From: JBIOHJ01 sp044448905
GTDB taxonomy: Bacteria > Bacteroidota > Bacteroidia > AKYH767-A > OLB10
Reading direction: 5' to 3'
NCBI GenBank assembly: GCA_044448905.1
Contig: JBIOHJ010000036.1
Coordinates: forward strand, 1 to 25,626
DNA: 25,626 nt
Below, piece by piece: positions 8,719-14,355 of the stretch (its first letter is position 1; each line of letters opens with the position of its first letter). Below the pieces are notes generated by a model. That model worked only from the letters and a program-made list of their open reading frames with translations. It was not told the DNA's origin and ran no database searches. Made by a program: the position numbers and the translations under genes.

Positions 8719-8840
8719 TATGTTAATCGCCTTTTTGATAATTTTGTTTTTAATTACACCCGAAACGAATCAAAAAATCAGAGTGGCAAGTTAGGATTTA
8801 TTTTATGAAATCTTAATGATTGTATAGAGCAAAGAGCTAA

Positions 8841-8848
8841 CAAAGTTA
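8841..8848 (-). promoter_or_regulatory. Candidate -7 element for the TamB-like gene
   Basis: TAACTTTG on the minus strand fits TAnnTTTG. It lies about 125 bases before the TTG start, leaving room for a longer leader or an upstream noncanonical start. No TTG sits at the ideal -33 spacing. Confidence 0.35.
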
Positions 8849-8882
8849 TTCAGAGGTATTTTTTTCGTGTTAGGCAAAGGAA

Positions 8883-9917
8883 ATGATTGAAAAAAAAATT
8901 AATATTCTTGGCATCGAATCATCCTGTGATGAAACATCAGCTGCAGTTACGCGTAACGAATATGTACTATCTAATATTATTGCCGGTCAGAAAATACACG
9001 AGTTGTATGGTGGGGTGGTTCCGGAGTTAGCGTCTAGGGCGCATCAAAAAAATATTATACCGGTTGTTGACCAGGCTTTAAAACAGGCAGGGATTCAAAA
9101 GCATGAAATAAATGCAGTAGCTTTTACCAGCGGTCCCGGACTGATAGGTTCGTTGATGGTAGGCGCATCGTTTGCCAAATCTTTTGCATTGGCATTAAAC
9201 ATTCCGTTGATTGAAGTTAACCACATGCAGGCCCATGTGCTGGCGCATTTTGCAAAAAAAAATAATGATAAAAATTTTAAAGCTCCTGCATTTCCTTTTC
9301 TGTGCCTTACGGTTTCGGGTGGTCATACTCAAATTGTGAGGGTGAAAGATTTTTTTGATATGGAAATTATTGGTCAGACAACTGACGATGCTGCGGGTGA
9401 AGCTTTTGATAAAATTGCTAAAATTATCGGGTTGCCTTATCCGGGTGGCCCCCTCATAGATAAATTCGCAACAGAAGGGAACCCGCTTGCTTTTAAATTT
9501 CCACATCCTAAAACACAAAAATTCGATTTCAGTTTCAGCGGACTTAAAACTTCGGTATTATATTTTATCAGAAAAGAAAAACAAAGAAATTCCAGATTCG
9601 TTGAGCATAATAAAAATGATTTATGCGCATCGGTGCAGCATACCATCGTTTCTATATTGATGGAGAAACTCAAGCTTGCTTCAGAAAAAACAGGAATCAG
9701 AGAAATTGCAATTGCGGGTGGCGTATCTGCCAACAGCGGTTTGCGGAAGGCACTTTTGAAATTAAGTGAAACGGAAGACTGGAATACATTCATTCCTCCT
9801 TTTGAATATTGTACCGACAATGCCGCCATGATTGCCGTAACCGGCTATTTCAAATACCTGAAAAAAGATTTTACTTCGCAGCAAGTATCGGCACATGCAC
9901 GGTTTACAGGGTTTTAA
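8883..9917 (+). CDS. tsaD: tRNA N6-adenosine threonylcarbamoyltransferase TsaD
   Basis: 344 residues, the standard length. Transfers the threonylcarbamoyl group from threonylcarbamoyl-AMP to A37 of ANN-decoding tRNAs (t6A), in complex with TsaB and TsaE; those genes are not in this window. The ASKHA fold is evident: ILGIESSCDETSAA at 8-21, GGVVPELASRAH at 43-54, the metal-binding HMQAH at 114-118, SGGHTQ in the middle, and AIAGGVSANSGLR and CTDNAAMIA towards the C-terminus, whose Asp completes the metal site. The ATG at 8883 follows AAAGGAA. The gene is divergent from the TamB-like gene across a 164-base gap, an arrangement I recall from other Bacteroidota. No defects are seen. Confidence 0.97.
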   Translation: MIEKKINILGIESSCDETSAAVTRNEYVLSNIIAGQKIHELYGGVVPELASRAHQKNIIPVVDQALKQAGIQKHEINAVAFTSGPGLIGSLMVGASFAKSFALALNIPLIEVNHMQAHVLAHFAKKNNDKNFKAPAFPFLCLTVSGGHTQIVRVKDFFDMEIIGQTTDDAAGEAFDKIAKIIGLPYPGGPLIDKFATEGNPLAFKFPHPKTQKFDFSFSGLKTSVLYFIRKEKQRNSRFVEHNKNDLCASVQHTIVSILMEKLKLASEKTGIREIAIAGGVSANSGLRKALLKLSETEDWNTFIPPFEYCTDNAAMIAVTGYFKYLKKDFTSQQVSAHARFTGF

Positions 9918-9925
9918 GTAATCAA

Positions 9926-9949
9926 GAATTGTTGAATTATTGAATTGAT
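9926..9949 (+). repeat. Short 8-base tandem repeat after tsaD
   Basis: Three tandem units GAATTGTT, GAATTATT, GAATTGAT directly after the tsaD stop. The 175-base gap between tsaD and the next gene otherwise holds only A/T-rich sequence; no tRNA or clear terminator is visible. Confidence 0.6.
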
Positions 9950-10092
9950 GAACTATTCCTGGAAAACCAATTACCTCAATTACGCAGTTACCCTCCTAAA
10001 AAGATTGTTAAAAACTATTTCACATTTCAATTCATCAATAAGCATGAATATTTAATTTCGCCATCAATACTAAAACCAATAAATCTTTAATC

Positions 10093-10986
10093 ATGGAATC
10101 TCAAAATCAATCACAAAACAAGGGACGAATCATTTGGATACTGCTTATTCTTTCTATTATTTTTAATATTTATCAGTGGAGAAATAAAGTTTCGGTAGTA
10201 GAAGCGTATGAAGTTAAAACCGACAGTCTGGTAACTGCGCGCGTGGATGTTGAAAAAGAACTGGCAGCTACGTATGAAGAGCTGAACCAGTACAAAGGAA
10301 TTAATTCGCGCCTTGACAGCCTTCTGCTTGAAGCCAACAATAAAGTTGACGAGCAGAAAGATAAAATAGCCTCATTAATGAAGAAAGAAAAAAACTCGGC
10401 TGCGCTGAATAAAAAATTAAATGCCGAACTTGAGGAACTGAAGAAACTGCGCGATTCCTATCTTGAAAAAATTGATGAGCTTCTTGTTGAAAACGAAAAT
10501 CTTAAAAAACAAAATACCGAGTTAACCAGTACAGTTGAAACTATTTCTAAAAACCTTGAAAATACTGTAAACACCGCTTCGGTTTTAAAGTCGGAGTATG
10601 TAAAGGTGAGAGCATACAAAAAACGCAGCAACGGAAAATATTCGGAAACCGCTATGGCAAAGCGAACCAACAAAATGGAAGTTTGTTTTACCGTGCTCGA
10701 AAATAAAATCGCACAGCCCGGTGAAAAAGATGTTTATTTAAGAGTGATTGAGCCCGGTGGCAAAACTATGGGGGGACGAGGAGAAGGTTCCAGTACATTT
10801 AAGATGAAAGGAAGCAACGAAGAAATCATGTATAGTAATTCTGCAAAGATTACTTTCGATGGACAAAAACAGGATGTATGTTTGAACTGGGAAGAAAAGG
10901 AGCGCATTTTTACTCCGGGAACCTATGTGCTTGAAATGTATGTTGACGGTAATTTAAGCTCCGCAGCATCATATGTTTTGAAATAA
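10093..10986 (+). CDS. Membrane-anchored coiled-coil protein, function unknown
   Basis: 297 residues. A short cytoplasmic-looking N-terminus (MESQNQSQNKGR) precedes one membrane segment (about 13-28, IIWILLILSIIFNIYQ). Residues about 45-165 are a long coiled coil rich in Glu, Lys, Leu and Asn with heptad spacing (AALNKKLNAELEELKKL). From about 170 to the end is a beta-rich domain with YVKVRAYKKRS, MEVCFTVLEN, DVYLRVIEPGG, ITFDGQKQDVCLNW and GTYVLEMYVDG. The predicted arrangement is an inner-membrane protein holding a beta domain away from the membrane on a stalk. I recognise it only as a type of conserved hypothetical protein seen in Bacteroidota. A weak TAATTTCG -7 element lies at 10053-10060, and a very strong terminator ends the unit, so it is probably transcribed alone. 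Confidence 0.85.
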   Translation: MESQNQSQNKGRIIWILLILSIIFNIYQWRNKVSVVEAYEVKTDSLVTARVDVEKELAATYEELNQYKGINSRLDSLLLEANNKVDEQKDKIASLMKKEKNSAALNKKLNAELEELKKLRDSYLEKIDELLVENENLKKQNTELTSTVETISKNLENTVNTASVLKSEYVKVRAYKKRSNGKYSETAMAKRTNKMEVCFTVLENKIAQPGEKDVYLRVIEPGGKTMGGRGEGSSTFKMKGSNEEIMYSNSAKITFDGQKQDVCLNWEEKERIFTPGTYVLEMYVDGNLSSAASYVLK

Positions 10987-11004
10987 TCCGGTTAAACCCC
11001 CGAT

Positions 11005-11039
11005 AACCCGTCCGTCAGCTGACGGACGGGTTTATTTTT
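11005..11039 (+). terminator. Strong terminator built on a 28-base palindrome
   Basis: Bases 11005-11032 form a perfect palindrome (12-base stem AACCCGTCCGTC, loop AGCT), followed by TATTTTTA. It lies 18 bases after the stop of the coiled-coil gene. The sequence resembles palindromes dispersed in Bacteroidota genomes. Confidence 0.85.
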
Positions 11040-11055
11040 AGTCAAAAATTTTTTA

Positions 11056-11063
11056 TACATTTG
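11056..11063 (+). promoter_or_regulatory. Promoter -7 element of the desaturase gene
   Basis: TACATTTG matches TAnnTTTG exactly and predicts a leader of about 20 bases before the ATG at 11090. The matching -33 region is T-rich without TTG and abuts the upstream terminator. Confidence 0.55.
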
Positions 11064-11089
11064 TTCTTTCCATCAACAGTCAAAAATTA

Positions 11090-12100
11090 ATGAATAAACA
11101 AACCGGTTTTCACCAATCATTCGGACCAGAGCCGCATCGCTCTCGTACTAAAGAAATTATTGCGCAACATCCCGAAGTGCGTAATCTTATTGGCAGAAAT
11201 CCTTTTACCATCATAGCTTTATTGGGAATGACAGCCGGAATAACTTTTATTTCTTATTTGGTAAAAGATAGCGCATGGTGGGTTATTTTATTGGTTTCAT
11301 ATTTAGTGGGCGCATTTTTTAATCATGCACTTTTTGTGATGATTCATGAGTGCTGCCATAATTTACTTTTTAAGAGAAAATGGATGAATACGGTTGCCGG
11401 TATTATCGCCAATCTTCCGCACGTGCTGCCAAGCAGCGTAATGTTTTCGCGTTACCACTTAAAGCATCACTCGTTCCAAGGCATTCATGAGTTGGATGGT
11501 GATATTCCTGATTTCTGGGAAGCGCGCATGATAAATAATTCTTTTTTTGGAAAAGCGTTGTGGCTGCTTTTGTACCCCGTTTTTCAGTCTGTCCGTATCT
11601 TTCGTTTAAAAGAAATAAAACCGGTTGACGGTTGGCTGGTTCTGAACTGGGTTATGCAAATTGTTTATGATGTTGCCATTGTTTATTTTTTCGGATGGGG
11701 AGCATTTGCATTTCTTACGCTTAGTTTTTTCTTTTCCGTAGGATTACATCCTCTTGGAGCGCGATGGGTGCAGGAACATTACTTAACGCTGGATGAAAAC
11801 CAGGAAACATACAGCTACTACGGACCTTTAAATACGCTTGCCTTTAATGTGGGCTATCATAACGAGCATCACGATTTTCCATCCATTCCCTGGAATAAAC
11901 TGCCGCTGCTTAAAAAAACAGCTTCGTCTTATTACGATTCGTTACATTCTCACAATTCGTGGTTTAAGCTTTTTTTTCGTTTTCTTTTCGATAAAAATAT
12001 TTCGCTATTTTCGCGCACCACTCGTATGGACAGGGGTAAGGTTGCTTTAACCGATGTTTCGAAACCCGATGAGGAGATTTTTGCGGAGCAGGTTGCCTGA
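11090..12100 (+). CDS. DEGS1-type sphingolipid delta-4 desaturase homologue
   Basis: 336 residues, a membrane di-iron fatty-acyl/sphingoid desaturase. The three histidine boxes are HECCH (86-90), HLKHH (123-127) and HNEHH (257-261), with extra conserved His220 and His230. Beyond the generic desaturase fold it carries the DEGS hallmarks: an N-terminal Lipid_DES-like segment (PF08557; PHRSRTKEIIAQHPEVRNL), KDSAWW before the first helices, GLHPLGARWVQEHY, ETYSYYGPLNTLAFNVGYHN, HHDFPSIPWNKLPLLKK, YYDSLHSHNSW, and ISLFSRTTRMDRG. Box positions nearly equal those I recall for human DEGS1. That enzyme introduces the 4,5 double bond of ceramide, using O2 and electrons from cytochrome b5. Here the substrate could be dihydroceramide or another long-chain lipid; delta-4 desaturation versus C4 hydroxylation cannot be told from sequence. 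No other sphingolipid gene is in the window. Membership in the DEGS family is strong; the reaction is inference. Confidence 0.88.
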   Translation: MNKQTGFHQSFGPEPHRSRTKEIIAQHPEVRNLIGRNPFTIIALLGMTAGITFISYLVKDSAWWVILLVSYLVGAFFNHALFVMIHECCHNLLFKRKWMNTVAGIIANLPHVLPSSVMFSRYHLKHHSFQGIHELDGDIPDFWEARMINNSFFGKALWLLLYPVFQSVRIFRLKEIKPVDGWLVLNWVMQIVYDVAIVYFFGWGAFAFLTLSFFFSVGLHPLGARWVQEHYLTLDENQETYSYYGPLNTLAFNVGYHNEHHDFPSIPWNKLPLLKKTASSYYDSLHSHNSWFKLFFRFLFDKNISLFSRTTRMDRGKVALTDVSKPDEEIFAEQVA

Positions 12101-12138
12101 GCCTTAAAGAAAAGATTTTAAATAGCTTTTATTATATT

Positions 12139-12146
12139 TAACTTTG
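12139..12146 (+). promoter_or_regulatory. Promoter -7 element of the GldM-tail-like gene
   Basis: TAACTTTG fits TAnnTTTG, giving a leader of roughly 30 bases before the ATG at 12182 and suggesting the small gene is not merely read through from the desaturase. The -33 region lacks TTG. Confidence 0.45.
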
Positions 12147-12181
12147 CCTCTGAGGTTTTACGATTATTGTTTTTTGAACTT

Positions 12182-12592
12182 ATGCAATCATATAAGATAA
12201 TATTATTCATTATTTATTGTTTGACACTAGACCCTCATGCGTTTAGTCAGAATATTCCCGAACTGGATGCTATGTTTTGCGGTAAAAAAGGAGAAAGTGG
12301 GCCTTCTGGCGGAGCTTATACTTTGGAAGAACTTCAGAATTGCGATTTCAAAATAATTCCTCTCGATACATCTTTTACTGTTACTGAATTTCGGTTAACC
12401 CTGGTTGAAAAAGGAAAAGAAATAATAGAAAAGAAAATAAACGGAAATAAAATTCCGCATTCTTTCAGAGAACAAATTCTAATACCAACTAAAAAAGCAA
12501 TTTATCTTGAATTGATTAAAGCTGAAAGTGCTCAAGGGCAAGAGGTAAAAATAAAACCTATTGCAGTTAGAATCAATGAAACAAATCCCTAA
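12182..12592 (+). CDS. Small secreted protein resembling the GldM C-terminal domain
   Basis: 136 residues. Signal peptide about 1-23 (MQSYKIILFIIYCLTLDPHA then FSQ), so exported. The mature part resembles the last domain of the T9SS/gliding protein GldM (PorM): a PELDAMFCGKKG entry strand, then TLEELQNCDFKI, TSFTVTEFRLTL, GNKIPHSFREQIL, and YLELIKAESAQGQEVKIKPIAVRI, the same order of motifs as the GldM end (pattern FDF...FTVTSF...GNKF...YFEDIKAKGPDG...PIVLKV, from memory). It lacks the membrane helix and the first three domains of GldM, so it is a free-standing periplasmic version. I chose ATG 12182 over 12167 because it gives a cleaner signal peptide. Its stop codon lies inside a 12-base-pair hairpin. 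Role unknown; a partner of envelope proteins is a guess. Confidence 0.68.
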   Translation: MQSYKIILFIIYCLTLDPHAFSQNIPELDAMFCGKKGESGPSGGAYTLEELQNCDFKIIPLDTSFTVTEFRLTLVEKGKEIIEKKINGNKIPHSFREQILIPTKKAIYLELIKAESAQGQEVKIKPIAVRINETNP

Positions 12593-12613
12593 GGAGTTTA
12601 GAACTCCTTAGGG
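12587..12613 (+). terminator. Hairpin overlapping the stop codon of the small gene
   Basis: A perfect 12-base-pair stem (12587-12598 with 12602-12613) and 3-base loop. The TAA stop at 12590-12592 is inside the left arm. No T run follows on the plus strand (GGTAAAAATC), so it could instead be an mRNA-end stabiliser or a dispersed palindrome. Confidence 0.55.
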
Positions 12614-12695
12614 GGTAAAAATCATAAAACAATAAACTCTTTTAATTAATTACTGCGTGGTGTTTCATAACTAAAAATATTGATTCAATATAGAG

Positions 12696-14117
12696 TCATA
12701 TCTCATAAACACTATAATTTTCATCATCAAATACTTTATGGTAGGGTAGTTTTTCTGAAAGCGTATGCTTATTAATGAATAAAAACCTGCACCCTTTTTC
12801 TTTTAATTCTGCTATTTTTTCCTTTTTTAGGAAATCATCAGTTTCCAGGCTCCATCCCTTTCTATGAGAAAAATAAATCTCTTGGGGATTTAATCCACCG
12901 TTAATAGCTATTTTATCATTCTTATCAGTAATATTTTCTGCAATTAATTCCAGCTTGGTTTTGTATAATTCTTTCTTGTTTAAATGGAAATCGTGATGTT
13001 GGTTTAAAACAGCTTCCATAACTAATATATAAATGATGTAGAAAAAATTTTTGTGAAATTTATTGTTCAGTTCATACAACCCATAACCCGCAATCAAAGA
13101 CATTACTGGTACGAAAGGAATAATATAGTAATTGTGAGTTGGAAAAATATTTCCTGATTTTATTATGAAATAAAGAAAAGGCAGTAAGGAAAAAATAAAT
13201 ATCAACAACAGCTGCCTGTTTGATTTAATAAAGATAAATAAAAATCCAACGAGGAAAACTATAAATGATATGTAAGAATTAAATGACGCAAAATAGAATT
13301 GATGTAGTGTATCTTTCCACAAACAAATTATTTGACTCAAGCCGTCAGCAAAAGAAAAAGGAAAGTATAACTGGTTTTTAAACGAAGCAAGCAGATATGG
13401 TTGCCAATAAAAGTACCATGATGCAACAATACTTAGTGAGCATGCGGCTCCTGCCGATAATAAAACTTTAAATTTAACTGTGTAATCTTTGTTAAATAAG
13501 AACAGTAACATTGGCCCCATTAAAATAACAGAAGGCATTTTACTTAATCCCCCTATAGCTGTTAATATGATAAACAAAGCCCAATATAACATGCGTTGCT
13601 TTTCAGAAAACTTAACACCAAAATAAATTCCGCTTATCACTATTGAAGCGCTGAAAGTGTCGGGCATGATCTTTCTTGAAAAAGAAAACCAAATTGAACA
13701 AAGCAATATTAAAACTGAATTGAAAGCAATTTTTTCCCCAAAATATTTTTGAATAATTAATCCGAAAAAAAAAATTCCCAAAGAAGAAACAATAAGATTA
13801 ATGAGCCGTCCATACCAATGATCATAGCCGAAAATTTTGCTGACAAAAAAAATCACATAACTAAATACCGGGCATTCACCAGCAACTATACCCAGGTTTT
13901 GACCGGCATAATCTATGCGTGGATATAATATATTATTATCTGCTTCAAGAAAATTTCTTGCAATCATTGCGGTAAAGCATTGCCGCCAGTTATGACTAAT
14001 TTCTATCGGTGGATTTTGAATACCATAAAACCTGATTATAAAGAAAAATACAATCCAAAATAAAAATTGGTTTGTGTATTTGTAAATTATATATTTTATC
14101 TTACTTCGTGCCTTCAA
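12696..14117 (-). CDS. Membrane glycosyltransferase, GT39/PMT (ArnT-like) type
   Basis: About 473 residues with roughly ten hydrophobic membrane segments from residue 17 to about 365 and a soluble C-terminal domain of about 110 residues. The first loop contains IEISHNWRQCFTAMIARNF and the following RIDYAGQNLGIVAGECP, which fits the PMT_2 (PF13231) family of polyprenyl-phosphate-sugar glycosyltransferases, with the acidic loop residues (Glu39, Glu82) as catalytic candidates. Such enzymes move a sugar from a lipid carrier to lipid, glycan or protein on the periplasmic side. The acceptor is unknown. The start is TTG at 14117; no ATG or GTG lies between it and the upstream stop (14130-14132), and the next internal Met is beyond the first membrane helix. 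It stands alone and looks more A/T-rich than its neighbours. Confidence 0.8.
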   Translation of the reverse strand: MKARSKIKYIIYKYTNQFLFWIVFFFIIRFYGIQNPPIEISHNWRQCFTAMIARNFLEADNNILYPRIDYAGQNLGIVAGECPVFSYVIFFVSKIFGYDHWYGRLINLIVSSLGIFFFGLIIQKYFGEKIAFNSVLILLCSIWFSFSRKIMPDTFSASIVISGIYFGVKFSEKQRMLYWALFIILTAIGGLSKMPSVILMGPMLLFLFNKDYTVKFKVLLSAGAACSLSIVASWYFYWQPYLLASFKNQLYFPFSFADGLSQIICLWKDTLHQFYFASFNSYISFIVFLVGFLFIFIKSNRQLLLIFIFSLLPFLYFIIKSGNIFPTHNYYIIPFVPVMSLIAGYGLYELNNKFHKNFFYIIYILVMEAVLNQHHDFHLNKKELYKTKLELIAENITDKNDKIAINGGLNPQEIYFSHRKGWSLETDDFLKKEKIAELKEKGCRFLFINKHTLSEKLPYHKVFDDENYSVYEI

Positions 14118-14355
14118 GATTAATCTTAATTAAAACCTGTATTCTTTTAATCAGCCTATTCATGAAACCTCTGAAAAAAACTAAAACTATAAATATTCTC
14201 TCAAAAGAGGAAGCTGCACGATTTACAATTAGCTTATCATCTCAACATAAAGAATTTGTTTTGTATAAACTTTAGAAGAAATAAGATTACAGTAAATAAA
14301 TTTGTAATGCAACAAAAGGTAAAATAAAAAAGATTTGCAAAAATTAAACTCTGAA
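14118..14355. other. Gene-poor A/T-rich gap between GT39 gene and lon
   Basis: This 238-base stretch holds the upstream region of the glycosyltransferase gene and the downstream region of lon. A 37-codon frame (14162-14275, +) and a TAAATTTG match (14297-14304, +) occur but no supported gene follows. No tRNA or terminator hairpin was recognised. Confidence 0.5.

Noticed and set aside
9918..10092. Gap between tsaD and the coiled-coil gene checked for tRNA or small RNA
   Set aside because: No cloverleaf, TPsiC-like GGTTCGAATCC or terminator found; only short A/T-rich repeats.
14162..14275. Small 37-codon frame (plus strand) in the gap between the GT39 gene and lon
   Set aside because: No promoter element, no ribosome binding site and no recognisable family; length is within what chance gives in A/T-rich DNA.
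14297..14304. TAAATTTG promoter-like match on the plus strand
   Set aside because: No gene or RNA follows on that strand before the 3' end of lon; such matches are expected by chance in A/T-rich sequence.
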